Source: Parietaria judaica (Eukaryota; Streptophyta; Magnoliopsida; Rosales; Urticaceae). Taken from it: a DNA stretch of 64,000 nt. Positions 22,202 through 33,200 of the stretch are shown piece after piece. The notes below the pieces were generated by a model that was given only the letters and a program-made list of their open reading frames with translations, was not told where the DNA came from and searched no databases. Location of the stretch: assembly GCA_954871525.1 (NCBI GenBank), contig OX940865.1, positions 6,944,001-7,008,000 on the forward strand. Reading direction: 5' to 3'. Position 1 is the stretch's first letter. Each line of letters starts with the position of its first letter. A program made the position numbers and the translations under genes.

Positions 22202-22680
22202 GACTCGTTGAAGAACCTGAATGGTCGAGCACAGAGATGGTTGAACGGCGCAGAGGCTCGGCTCGGCTCGGCGCAGCTCGCAGGGTCGCTGGTTTCTGGT
22301 TCGGGAAAGATTACATTCTTGTCGTTTGATACTGCTGTGGCTGTAGTGTATTGTCGTCTTGTCTTAATTTTATTTTGTCGTTAATAATAGTATTTTGAAA
22401 TTGTAATTATATACAATAACTGTGTACCAAACTACCAATTTAGTATATTTTTGGTGTTTTATGGAATAGCTTTGATGAAAGTATATAAAAAAATATCTTT
22501 TGTGATTTTTTTAGGTAATTTGTTCATTTTTCTTGTTGTTTAATTTAATTATAAAATTATTGTAATAATAATTAAATAATTACTGCAATAAAAATCTATG
22601 ATATTTTTGTAATTTATCTGCGGATTTGATCACTAATCCGTTTATTGGACTATTGCACGACAAAAGAAAAAAAATAAAAT
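22202..22680. other. Upstream region of the PPR pseudogene, AT-rich
   Basis: The first 100 bases contain GC-rich 'ggctcggctcggcgcagctcg'. The remainder is AT-rich with no gene seen. Confidence 0.5.
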
Positions 22681-23127
22681 GGGATAATAGTGGCATAAGT
22701 CCTCAACCTTTACTCAACTGGGGCGGCATAGCCCCAACCTCATTTAATAGCGGTATAAGTACCAAAAGATGATTGTCGTCCATATTTGACTAACGGAAGT
22801 AGTCAACGTTTGCGTGGTCAGCTTCTCGTCAACGTGGACGCCACGTAATCCGACATGTCACAATACATGTCATCCTCGCGTCATCAAATTTAATGCAAAA
22901 TTAGAGGCGATTGCATTAAATTTGATGACGCGAGGATGACGTGTATGGTGAAATGTCGGATTACGTGGCGTCCATATTGATTAGAAGCTGACCACGCAAA
23001 CGTTGACTACTTCCGTTAGTCAAATATGGACGGAAATCATCTTTTGGTACTTATACCGCTATTAAATGGGGTTGGGGCTATGCCGCCCCAGTTGAGTAAA
23101 GGTGAGGACTTATGCCGCTTTTATCCC
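22681..23127. mobile_element. Near-perfect palindromic foldback element (447 bp)
   Basis: Starts GGGATAATAGTGGCATAAGT and ends ACTTATGCCGCTTTTATCCC. The two arms (about 22681-22895 and 22910-23127) are reverse complements over about 210 bp with few mismatches, around a loop near 'aaattagaggcg'. No ORF. The flanks do not show a clean target duplication. Terminal structure resembles the other long-TIR elements here. Confidence 0.8.
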
Positions 23128-23530
23128 ATATAAATTAATTTTTCGTGATTTTTTAGATATTTTTTTTATTTTTTCTTGCTGTTTAATTTAATTAAATAAT
23201 TATTTTAATAATAAACTATTATTTTTATGTAATTTATTTGCATATTGAGCTTAATACGCAATTTTGTCTTCATTGCGGTAAAAGTCACAAAAGTTCATCT
23301 TTTGTAATTTTTGAGGTAAGTAATTCATTTTTCTTGTTGTTTAGGGTAATAGATATCATTAAGTAGAGTTTTTGAGATAATTAAATATTGTTTAGTCTTT
23401 TTCAATTCAAGATTTGTTCACTTTAATTTATGATCTCTCAAATATACGATCTCTTTAAAATATGATCTCTCAAAAAACTCGAGTCACATTAATGGGGTCT
23501 ATTAGTCAATCTCTTCTATAATCTTTCAAA
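23128..23530. other. AT-rich intergenic DNA
   Basis: Contains a repeat of the phrase 'cttgttgtttaatttaatta' also present at 22532. No gene seen. Confidence 0.5.
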
Positions 23531-23539
23531 TTTTTAAAA

Positions 23540-24040
23540 GGGTTATTACGTGCAAAAGTACTCAAGTTGTTCAGAAATAAGGCGGTATAGAGCCAACTTA
23601 AAAAACTATGGCAAAAGTATCTAAGTTCACCTTTTCTGGTGAATCGGTAGACCTCATCCTCGTTTTTGTTACTTTTTTTTACCATTTCATTCAATAATGA
23701 CGTCAACAACGCAAATAACGATCCTATTGAGATAAACGGTAAATTCGAGACAGAAAATGAAAAGAAAAATAAGGATTTGGGTTGTTGATGTTCTACGAGT
23801 TTGAGTTTACATAGAAGTTTTATTTGGTATCCGTGGGTTTTATCTTTTGAGTTTATTTGTTTCATTTGCATTGACATCATCATTAACAGAAAGAGTAAAA
23901 AAACAAAACTAACGAAGAAATGGATGAGGTCTACCGATTCGCTAAAAAAGTAAACTTGAATACTTTTGCCATATATTTTTTTAATTGATTCTATGCAGCC
24001 TTATTTTTTAACAATTTAAGTATTTTTGCCCGTAATAACC
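23540..24040. mobile_element. Mutator-like foldback element with 9-bp target duplication
   Basis: About 501 bp, starts GGGTTATTACGTGCAAAAGT and ends ATTTTTGCCCGTAATAACC. The arms share the inverted phrase 'gaggtctaccgattc'. It is flanked by a perfect 9-bp duplication TTTTTAAAA (23531-23539 and 24041-24049), the size expected for Mutator-like transposition. No coding capacity. Confidence 0.82.
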
Positions 24041-24049
24041 TTTTTAAAA

Positions 24050-25032
24050 TGGACATGTGCATTTATTTATCTACCTAAAAGATAAAACACATACATTATA
24101 TAATGGTCAATATAATAAAATGTGTCTACAACCTAGCATCTGCATATTCATTAACTTATTATGGCTCTCTTCTCTTTTTTTTAAAAGTCGTAACCTAGGG
24201 CTAGAAGTTAGAACTTAGAACCCTAAAGTTCTATCCAATTAGCGATTCTAATAAGATGGCCATAGATTGCAGTGGCACTACTATGCTTACCGCTTAGGCC
24301 ATCACCATTTATAAAGTTAATAATTTAAGTGATAATCGCGGCAAAAATATCAAAATTTTGACCAACTATAGAGATATGAGTTTAAAGTAAATAAGTAGCA
24401 CCAAAAGTTGACAAAAATGAGGCGACAAATATTTTCGTGAACTTTTTTTATATTTATTTTGGGAATGACTCTTAATAGCCAAATTGAAACGTTTGATTAG
24501 CCAAATAGCCAATATTTTTTTTTTTTGCAAAATAGCCAAATTGATGAGGTGACTATTTAATAACATATATTTATACATATATATGTTATTAAATAAATTA
24601 TGTTTTAAGTTTTTATGTTTAAATAAATAAGTAAATTATCTAATGTAAAACCGAAAAGATAGTGTTTATGTTTTAAGTTTTTTTTAAACTCTTCACTAAT
24701 AATTTAGGGAATAAGAGAATTAAGGCATGGAAGTGAATAATGAATATTAAATTAAAAAATTGTATAATATAGAAGAACAAGAGAAGTTAACCAATAAAAT
24801 ATGAGAGAGAGCCACTTTCCAGAACTTGTAGATATTCTTTACTGAGTTCTTTTTTTTATATGGGCCTAAAACAGATGTGGCAAGACCTAATTGTTCAATC
24901 ATTTCTCACTAAGAGGCCTTGGGGCAACCCAGTGCTTGGGCCGGGCCTGGCTTATCGTATCTTAACACTCCATTGAAACAGATTAACTGACAGACATCTG
25001 CAAGCTCGAATTAGGGTTTGAGCAGCGAGGAG
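24050..25032. other. Intergenic DNA
   Basis: AT-rich with poly-T and TA tracts. 'atagccaaattgaaacg' / 'atagccaaattgatgagg' near 24475 and 24530 suggest a small decayed repeat. No gene seen. Confidence 0.5.
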
Positions 25033-25141
25033 ATGGGAAAGAAGGCGTGGCGGGCCAATATCAGCACCGAAGACACCGACGAGAAGTCGACCAAAGACGC
25101 TCTCTCTGCCGTCCCGACCGAAGAAGTCTACAAGTCCAAAG
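25033..25141 (+). pseudogene. Fragment of a NOP53/SMO4-like first exon
   Basis: ATG followed by a 36-codon frame containing KKAWRANISTED, EKSTKDAL and SAVPTEE. These phrases match, from memory, the N-terminus of the plant nucleolar ribosome-biogenesis protein NOP53 (SMO4), but short pieces are missing. The fragment ends at a donor-like AAAG/GTCTGA. No further NOP53 exons follow before the transporter gene. If this exon were spliced to the acceptor-like site at 25291-25292, the joined frame would stop within four codons, so it is not a fusion protein. It may serve as a 5' leader or be a captured fragment. Confidence 0.5.
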
Positions 25142-25293
25142 GTCTGAGATTTTGCTCTCTTGTTTGGATTGGAAGTGTTCCAGTTTAAGTTTCAAGCATG
25201 GTGATGCGTGTTAGGATATCTTAGTGATGCATTCACATTGTGTGATGTATGTCGTTACATTCGTTCGGTTTTATAGTTTTCTTGAGTTGTAGA

Positions 25294-26295
25294 ATGGAAC
25301 TGACGACGAGCAGCCTGGTGGTGGGGTACGCGCTCTGCTCGAGCCTCCTCGCCGTGATCAACAAGCTGGCCATCACGCAGTTCAACTTCCCGGGCCTCCT
25401 CACGGCGCTGCAGTACCTGACCTCCGCCCTCGGGGTCTGGGCCCTGGGCAAGCTAGGGTTCCTCCACCACGACGCCTTCACCTGGGACACCGCCAGGAAG
25501 TTCCTCCCCGCCGCTTCCGTCTTCTACCTCGCCATCTTCACCAACACCAACCTCCTCCGCCACGCCAACGTCGACACCTTCATCGTCTTCCGCTCCCTCA
25601 CCCCGCTGCTCGTCGCCCTCGCCGACACTGCCTTCCGCAAGCAGGCCTGCCCCTCCAAGATCACCTTCTTGTCTCTGTTCGTCATCCTCGGCGGGGCCGT
25701 CGGCTACGTCGCCACGGATTCCGGCTTCACCCTCACCGCCTACTCGTGGGCCTTCGCCTACCTCGTCACCATCACCACCGAGATGGTCTACATCAAGCAC
25801 ATGGTCACGAATCTCGGCCTCAACACCTGGGGCTTCGTCCTCTACAACAATCTGCTCTCCCTCATGATGGCGCCCCTGTTCTGGATCGTCACCGGGGAGT
25901 ACGGCGAGGTTTTCGCCGCGCTGGGAGCCAGCGCCGGGGGCTGGTTTGACCCGAGCGCGTTCTTCGCGGTGGCGCTCTCCTGCGTGTTCGGCTTCCTCAT
26001 CAGCTTCTTCGGGTTCGCGGCCAGGAAGGCGATCTCCGCCACGGCTTTCACCGTGACGGGGGTGGTCAACAAGTTCCTCACTGTGGCGATTAACGTCCTG
26101 ATTTGGGACAAACACGCGAGCCCGTTCGGGTTGGTGTGCCTCCTCTTCACGATCGTCGGAGGGGTTCTTTATCAGCAGTCTGTGACGGCCCCGGGGAACG
26201 CCGCTGCAGCGCCGAAGCAGGCCAATGAGGGGGACGGCGAGGACGGGGAAGACAGTCAGGGGAAGGCCATATCTGGTAAGCTTGCTTCAGTGTGA
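25294..26295 (+). CDS. GFT1: Golgi GDP-L-fucose transporter (GFT1/GONST4 type)
   Basis: A 333-residue, intron-free ORF of the nucleotide-sugar transporter/TPT family. It would exchange cytosolic GDP-fucose for GMP across the Golgi membrane, supplying fucosylation of cell-wall polysaccharides and glycoproteins. About ten hydrophobic segments are seen. Near the C-terminus GVVNK (residues 256-260) fits the GXXNK motif of GDP-sugar carriers. Phrases such as LAIFTNTNLLRHANVDTFIV and ATDSGFTLTAYSWA match the Arabidopsis GFT1 protein (about 341 aa) from memory. The tail is acidic and ends GKLASV, as in relatives. The ATG at 25294 (A at -3, G at +4) is preferred over the in-frame ATG at 25249, which adds unrelated residues. 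Third codon positions are very GC-rich, unlike the surrounding DNA. Confidence 0.9.
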   Translation: MELTTSSLVVGYALCSSLLAVINKLAITQFNFPGLLTALQYLTSALGVWALGKLGFLHHDAFTWDTARKFLPAASVFYLAIFTNTNLLRHANVDTFIVFRSLTPLLVALADTAFRKQACPSKITFLSLFVILGGAVGYVATDSGFTLTAYSWAFAYLVTITTEMVYIKHMVTNLGLNTWGFVLYNNLLSLMMAPLFWIVTGEYGEVFAALGASAGGWFDPSAFFAVALSCVFGFLISFFGFAARKAISATAFTVTGVVNKFLTVAINVLIWDKHASPFGLVCLLFTIVGGVLYQQSVTAPGNAAAAPKQANEGDGEDGEDSQGKAISGKLASV

Positions 26296-27954
26296 TTGAT
26301 TCTTATTTGGTTATGAGAAATAGAGGGTTGATAGAACGTTTCGTGTTCGAAGTTTTGATCATACTATCACTGATTTAATCAGAAAGAATGAGAAGTGTAA
26401 CATCTGTGATGTGTTCTTAAGGAAATTTTGATTGCTTTGTGATAAATTTCAATGAGAAATTGTGCGTTGTGTTGTGTGGTTTTGAAGTTAAGAATCTATA
26501 CATTCATTACATACTACGTTCGTATTTTCGGTTTTAGGAAAGTTTCTTAAGCAATCTTATTTCTTGCCTGTGACGTGATAATTTATCCTAAGAAAAGTTG
26601 TATAGATGATAGCGGCATAAGCTCTCAATGTTGTCTCTTTAATGCGGGGTAAGCCCAAATCTTTTTCTTGGCGGCGTTTTTTCATACAAGTCCGGAAATA
26701 TGTATTTCTAGACTCTTTTGCAATCGAGCTTATGCCGCATTAAAAGGAGACATTTAGGAAGTTCTGCCATTATAATCTCGAAATTGATTTGTGTAAGATG
26801 ACATAGTAATAGTATTAAAATGCTTTGGACGACATGATATAAGAGTACATGTTATTTTCATGTGCTTTTGCAGACAGTTGCACACATATATATATATTTA
26901 TATAGTATTCCTGAATCACGAATCTAATCTGATCTTTCTCAAATCAATAATCAGAAAGAACGCAAACAAAATTAAGATGATACAAGGAGTGTTTTTTACT
27001 TGATTGGGTTACTCTGCCTACTCCCAACAGTTGTAAATTGCGATTCAAAATTTTGATAATAATTATATTATTACGAGTTTACAATCACGCACACTCGTAA
27101 ATAGTCGTGCAATCAACGATGTTTGAATACTGTTCTCCGAGGAGACAGATTCACCAGAAAACGCTTTCTAACTCTTAGACTTGCTATCTTTGTAATTCCA
27201 ATCTCATTGTTTGTTAAACTTTCAGGCTTAATCTCCTAATTAATCATCCAACTAGGATCGAAATGTAGTAAACCGGCAAGGTCCTTTTCCGCCAGAAGCT
27301 GCGGACAATTATTTTAGTACTTAAAATAAAACAAGCTCTTACGGTTATATAACCAACTCTGTCCGGGACATATAATCCAAGCATTATTGTTGAGGTTAAA
27401 AAAAATATACTTTACCAATCAGAACGATACGTGGTAATTCCGCTATTAGATTAGACTGTTTGGGAAATTGTTGGCTTTCGTTAAAGATTAGCTCGAAAGT
27501 TTTTGAAAGGCAAGCGATAAATAAAACGACCCGATTTTTATTTTTTATTTTTACTTATTATTTGGTTCGGAATTGGCTTCGTCCTCTTGCGTTCCTGTTC
27601 GGATATCTTCTCTCCTTGTTCCTATTCTCTTATTTATACATTTTTTCATTCTTTGTCTTGGTTAAAATAAGGATGATAGCAGCTCGCTATTAACGCTCCT
27701 ACTTTCTTCTTAATTCCTTGTTTTTCTTCCGCCAAGTACATTATTACATAAATAAACGGTGGTTTTTTTTTTAGCATTTCTACATTATATCCTCCCAAGT
27801 ATTGATAATGATGTTAGTTAAATAACAATTTAACCATTGCAATAACACTTGTCGGTTTCTTTAAAAAATTGTTTGTTTAAAAATTGAAACTAAAAACACT
27901 TTTCTTAAAAAGAAAATTGTACCAAAAAGTGTCAATGACATTGTTTAGTATATA
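26296..27954. other. 3' flank of the transporter gene and intergenic DNA
   Basis: AT-rich, no second gene. It contains the small inverted-repeat element at 26606-26775. The right end (27860-27925) shares phrases such as 'attgaaactaaaaa' with the end of the palindromic element near 29490. Confidence 0.5.
26606..26775. mobile_element. Small inverted-repeat element (MITE-like)
   Basis: Left arm contains 'agcggcataagctctc' and 'ctctttaatgcggggtaagc'. The right arm is the inverse, with 'gcttatgccgcattaaaagg'. About 170 bp with arms near 50 bp. Terminal wording (gcggcataag) is shared with the foldback element at 22681. No clean target duplication. Confidence 0.5.
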
Positions 27955-28083
27955 AAAAAAATGCTTTTAGGTTCAGTTTTGAAAAGAAAAAAAAAATTAA
28001 CAAGTGTTTGGTAAATTATTTATAAAACAGTTGTTATTGGTAATAAATGATGATTTAGCGTTTGTTAAAATAAATATACTTAG

Positions 28084-28695
28084 TAGGGCTGTGCATAAAA
28101 CCCGAAAATGCGGGTTTTAAATCGAAACCGGACCGAATCCGATTTTAAAAAACCGAAACCGAATTAAAACTGGGTTAAACCGAAACCAAAATTTTCAAAA
28201 CCCACAACCGGAATAAACCGGTTCCGGGTTCCGGGGTTTGAGTTATAAAACCCGGAACCCGGTTGGTAGGTTACTAAAACCCGGTTTTTTAATTAAATAT
28301 TTAATTTATATTTATAATTTTTAAAATTAGTAGCGTGATAAAAAATGAAAAATAGAAACTGACATTATTGTTGTGTTTAGAACCGGTTTGGATTATTGTT
28401 GTGTTTGGATTATTGCTGTGTTTGGATTATTGTTGTGTTTAGAACCGGTTTTTATTATTTTTATGTCTTTAAATTGTTTTTTCTGTTTTTTAAATTTCCG
28501 GGTTAAAAACCGGGTTAAAAATAAAAACGGATTTAAAACCCGAACCTGAATAAAAATTCGGGTTCGGGTTATGAAACCGGGTTTTAATTTTAAAACCGGG
28601 TAATAAACCGAACCCGGATTTCCGGGTTTTCTATTTTAAAAACCGGTTCCGGGTTTAAAAAAAAAAACCGGGTTTTGGACCTGGTTGCAGCCCTA
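28084..28695. mobile_element. hAT-type non-autonomous element, 612 bp
   Basis: Terminal repeats TAGGGCTG...CAGCCCTA with a perfect 8-bp target duplication ATACTTAG (28076-28083 and 28696-28703), diagnostic for hAT. The interior is made of many short variants of AACCGGGTTTT in both directions and has no ORF. It is inserted in the left arm of the palindromic element. Confidence 0.9.
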
Positions 28696-28737
28696 ATACT
28701 TAGGATAAAATGACTAATATAGAAATGTTCTTAAAAA

Positions 28738-28770
28738 TTAAATAATAATAATAATAATAATAATAATAAT
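28738..28770. repeat. (AAT)n microsatellite
   Basis: About ten uninterrupted AAT units. Confidence 0.85.
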
Positions 28771-29495
28771 TAATATGCTTATATATATGGATATATATAA
28801 ATTTTAATTACAAATTAGATAAATATGGATAGCAAATTTTTTTTTCTTTTTAATATAAAGTTTTTTAATTATTGAAAAAAATTTAAATTACAAATTTATC
28901 GTTTCTACTACACTTGCAACAATCACATCTCTTAATTTTTCTGTACAACTCGAAGAAATCTGACGATTTTCATCTTGATTGAGATTATGTCGTTTTCATC
29001 CCCTTTGTTGCCTTCCTCTGTCTCATGACCCACAAGATATCAACTTTGAAATATTCGATGAGAGAAAGGGTGACGGTGAAGGGAATGAAATCGACACAAT
29101 TAAAAATCAAGATGAATATTATGAGACTTCTTCCAGTTGTATGAAGTATGAACAATTTAAGAGATGAGATTGGTGTAACTTTAGAAACGATAAATTTGTA
29201 GGTAATTTTTTTCTCAATAATAAAAAAGTTTATATTAAAAATAAAATAATTTTTTACGGTCCATATTTATTTAGTTTGTTCTTACAATTCATATACATGC
29301 ATATATATATATATACTAATAATAATTATTTAGTTTTTAAGAACATGTCTATTCTAATCTTTTTTTCTTAAATATATTTATTTTCACTAAAATACTAAAT
29401 CCCATTTTATTATCAACAACTGTTTTATAAATAAGTTTACTAAATACCTGTCAATTTTTGAAAAAAATTGAAACTAAAAAAGCATTTTAAAAGAA

Positions 29496-30854
29496 AAAAG
29501 GCATCGCTTATGTTTCGGGGTTTTGGTTTCGTTAATTAGTTTAAATAACATTTTGTATCAGTTTTTTAAGTGTGTCTAATAACGTTTATGATAATATATC
29601 CCTAAATACAATTTTATAATTAGGGAGAATGTTGTCAAAATTCATAAGAGAATGAGAATTATCGACCCGACCCGGATTCAGGACAAAACAAGCTCGATAT
29701 TTACAGGCATTATAAGCAAGAGTGTTGCATTTGTCAAGAAAGAGATAGATGTCGGAAAGTATGCGGAGGATGATTAGAGCTCACCTTAGTTTTTCCTTTT
29801 CAGATTCCTGCCTAGACTACATATGCAGCGGCGGTCGTCGCTCATGAAGTCGTCCCGGTCCCTTAATCTCAATAATTCGGCTCAGCCGTGAAGATGATTC
29901 AAGGATATCTACTTCAAATGCACACAAGTTTGTATATATAGATGTAACTAAGTATATTCATACTTTTAATTAATCATGAGTTTGAAAATCTGTTGAGAGA
30001 TCATAGGAGACTTTTTCTTTTTAAAATTTTCAAAACCATTAGTCTACAATTTCATGCACAAAAATTTATTTATCTCCTCACTCTGACTAGAAAGTATAAT
30101 GCAATATGAAATCAGACTAATTTTCTAAAGCTTAGCTAATGACCTATGATCAAATCAGAAAAAAATATTGAGAAAACCTATAAAGAATAACTAGTAACTG
30201 CCTTTAATTTATTAAACTCATCTGTTTAATTCATTTAAATTTAATTAATTAATGGTTATAAATACGCTGACATTAAATACATATTTAATTAAAGGCTAAA
30301 AAGAAACTAAAAAACAATTAAAAATAGCCACCCACGGTTTGTTAGAGAGAGATTTATGAGGTCATGAGGATAATAAAGTAGTTTGTATAGCAGGATTTTC
30401 CTACTTTTGTACAAAAATTTTGTATTTTTTGTAAAAATAATTTTGCCAACACTTGAAAAACAATTTAGTTAATTATAAAAATAAAAACAAGTTTAATCAT
30501 TTGTATCAAACACAGCCAATATCTATACATAGGGTTCAAATTCCCACAAATAGACAAACTACAAACCGGTCGCAAGTTCAATTTACGGGTCTACTGCGGG
30601 CACAACGGGTACACCACTTGGGTTTTCGTAAGATTTTAAAAAACCGCAATTAATGGATAGATCGCGAAACTGATGGATAAACCGTAAAATCTATATAAGT
30701 TCTTATGTGATTTGAGGGTCATTATGCAGTTTTATGCAGTTTTTATGCGGTTTGCGGTTTTTCTATAATTTATTTACAATTTTTTAGTAAAACAATAACC
30801 GAATGTATAGGTTTTAAACCGCACATCTCTGATTTGCGATCCCATAATCTACCC
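29496..30854. other. AT-rich intergenic DNA with MITE fragments
   Basis: No gene seen. 30394-30515 ('ttgtattttttgtaaaaataattttgcc', 'atcaaacaca') is a piece of the inverted-repeat family found at 47774-48596. 30590-30830 holds 'atgcggtttgcggtttttc' and 'aaaccgcacatctctgat', like one end of a hAT MITE. Confidence 0.5.
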
Positions 30855-31138
30855 TAGAGCTGCACATTCCACCGCCGCGGCACGTCGCGACTCGGTCGCC
30901 AAAACCGCGAGATGATGGCGTCGCGACGCGTCGCGGCGTGTGGCGTCGCGGCGAGTCGCGAGAGAGCGGGAGAGAGAGTTATGTGAGACGGAGAGACAGA
31001 GAGCGCGGGAGGGAAAGAGAGAGGGGGGGAGTCGCGACTCGTCGCGACCGCAAGCTCGGAATCGCGACGCGTCGCGACGCGCCGGAAACCACCGCGACGA
31101 GTCGCGATCCTGGTTGGCGACGGAAATGTGCTGCTCTA
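30855..31138. mobile_element. GC-rich hAT-type MITE built of GTCGCGAC motifs
   Basis: 284 bp with ends TAGAGCTGCACATTCC and GGAAATGTGCTGCTCTA (inverse, one indel). The flanking 8-mers are ATCTACCC and GTGTACCC (6 of 8 identical), a worn hAT-sized duplication. The interior repeats TCGCGAC/GTCGCGA many times around a GAGA-rich centre. The ends resemble those of the hAT element at 28084. Confidence 0.75.
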
Positions 31139-31498
31139 GTGTACCCGCAGACTTCCCCGTTTTTTAAAACCATGACTATACCAGATAGTTTATTGGTAAT
31201 AATATATTATTGGCTGTACCTGTACCTGCACTATCATTAAAGGCATTTGTCGTTTATGCGCATTATATCGTATTATGATAAAATCAACTCATATTTTTAC
31301 CTGAATTCTTTGGTACATAACTTTTCAGACATATATTTATAAATTAAGTCGGGTTTCTTATCTGACATTGAGTTTGAATTATTTACAAGTTTGACGTTCC
31401 AAGCTGAAGCTTGATTATAGATGTTCAAAGAAACAAATTTCAAACGAGGCTTTATGCTTAACTTAATTATAAGTAACAATCATTATTGGGATATTAAG

Positions 31499-33188
31499 TG
31501 TTGATGTCGTTTTTTGGATCAAACACTGTTGAGGCCCAAGTTGAGGATTTTGGGCCTGGCCCAATGTCGTTGGTGACGTGTCGGGCTTCTGTGGATTCTT
31601 GGATGGGCCTTGTTACGGGGATGACAGATTTTTATTGTCAATGATCGTTCCTTCTGACCCCCGCTGACTTCGGGGTGGTCGCCGTTTTGTCTTCAGGGTG
31701 AGGTTTTAATTGACCGATTTGGGGGCCCTGAGTAGATATACCTGGCACTAGCCTGGTCAAAAGTCTCTTTGCCGTTCGGGGTCCTAGGCGACCCGGGTTT
31801 ACACACTACCTGTTACCTCAGGGCCAGAGGCCGGGGATACAGGTTCGGGAACCGCTCAGATCGTAGGTACCAGCGAACGGGGGAGTGCTTTTGACCAGGG
31901 AGTGAATCCTGGGAGGTTAGACTCGTCCTGAAATGGCTTGTTCTAGTCCGGGCAGGAACTGTCCACAGAGTCCCGGTATCTTATTCAGATCCGGGATCTA
32001 AGAGACAGGGCCAAGGCCGCGCAGATCTCAAGTACAAGGCAGGCGGGGTTATGGACCTTCCCTAGGATTTTCTCCAGGGGATTCTTCTCAGAACGATCCC
32101 TCGGCCGTCCGGATCTTAGTGAATATTCCCCCAGGTTGGGCCCCTCGTCCTGAATTGTGGGCCCAGGCTCCTGTCCCCAGGCTATATCCTCAGCCGCGCA
32201 ATGGACTGGGGAGATATACTGGACACCGCGTAGAACTGGGCCTATCAGGCGGACCAAGAACCAAGTGGGAATTTCACCAAGGCTTCCGCTTTTAGTAAAT
32301 ATCTCACTTTTTAGGACCTGAAAAAAGGGAACACCCGAGGTCAGGGGAAACAGGGGGGGTACCCCCTGATTCACCTCCGACGCTCAACATTAGAACGGTA
32401 TTTGAGGGGAGGCGAGTATATCGGGGGTAGAGAGAAAGAGAGAACTCGAGTCGAGTGAGTTCGAATGAGTTACCGTTTAACTGAACTGAGCTTCTATTTA
32501 TAGTAGGGCCCAGGGGCCCACGTGAAATAAAATATTGTTCCAGGGGTCCCCGGGTAATTATTTAGTTATTTTTAGGTCCCCGGAAAATATGGAGCGATCC
32601 CGGCCGTCCGGGCGGGATCGGACGGCCCACATTTCCCTCATGTAGGCCACTTGCGCGCGGCATCAAAGGGCAGGGGTCATCCCCACCCTACGCGTGGCCA
32701 CCGAGGGCCAGCCCCTTGCAAGTGGGCGTGACCGAGGGCCCTCGGCCCTACGCGTGGCCGATGATGGCCCGCCCCACGCAAGTGGGCGAGGGGAAAGAGC
32801 CCGCAAGTGGGCTGCCACTTGCAGGTGGGCCCCGCGGAGTGAGACAGCCTCTGGGCTCGCCACGTGGCGTGATCCTGGGGGCTGCTGGCTTCGCGGGTCC
32901 CACCGGGTACCTCCCGACCTCTTTTTTGCTCCCAGGCCCATCCCGTGTCCGTTTTTTATAAACTTTATATCGTTTTTGGGTGTTTTCATATTTTTACGAA
33001 CACCGGGACACCTTGTTTTTTGAAAACGGGCCTCCGGAGGGAGTTTTGGGTTTCGAAATTGATATAATTAATTCGTAATCTTAATTAAAAGACTAATTGA
33101 ATTAATTAATTAATTAACGGAAATTATTGAGATAATTTCCGTTTAATTAATTTATTTGTAAAAATCAATCTCGTTTTTACCCGTAACA
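31499..33188 (-). repeat. Tat element 3' LTR (left)
   Basis: 1690 bp, TGTTGATG to CGTAACA. TATA box (minus strand) at 32494-32503. Contains GC-rich 'acgcgtggcc' and 'caagtgggc' repeats near 32690-32830. Confidence 0.9.
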
Positions 33189-33200
33189 TTAACCCCCCAG
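33189..33200 (-). other. Polypurine tract of the Tat element
   Basis: CTGGGGGGTTAA on the minus strand, directly before the 3' LTR. A near copy of the junction (CCGTAACATTAACCCC, plus strand) recurs at 33222-33237, 41 bp further in. Confidence 0.75.

Larger units (their letters stand above)
27955..29495. mobile_element. Long palindromic element, interrupted by a hAT MITE
   Basis: Outer arms match in inverse orientation: 'ttatttataaaacagttgtt' near 28020 and its reverse complement near 29425. Inner arms also match: 'tacaaatttatcgttt' near 28890 with its inverse near 29190, and 'ttcatcttgattgagatt' near 28970 with its inverse near 29110. The centre is near 29045. Without the nested insert it would be about 930 bp. 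It encodes nothing convincing. The exact ends are uncertain. Confidence 0.6.

Noticed and set aside
25453..26115. Long minus-strand ORF (220 codons) opposite the transporter gene
   Set aside because: It is an antisense shadow of a GC-rich CDS, with low-complexity Glu/Gly/Asp-rich composition and no domain; the plus strand clearly encodes the transporter.
25033..26295. NOP53-GFT1 fusion protein
   Set aside because: Joining the donor-like site at 25142 to the acceptor-like site at 25292 gives a stop within four codons.
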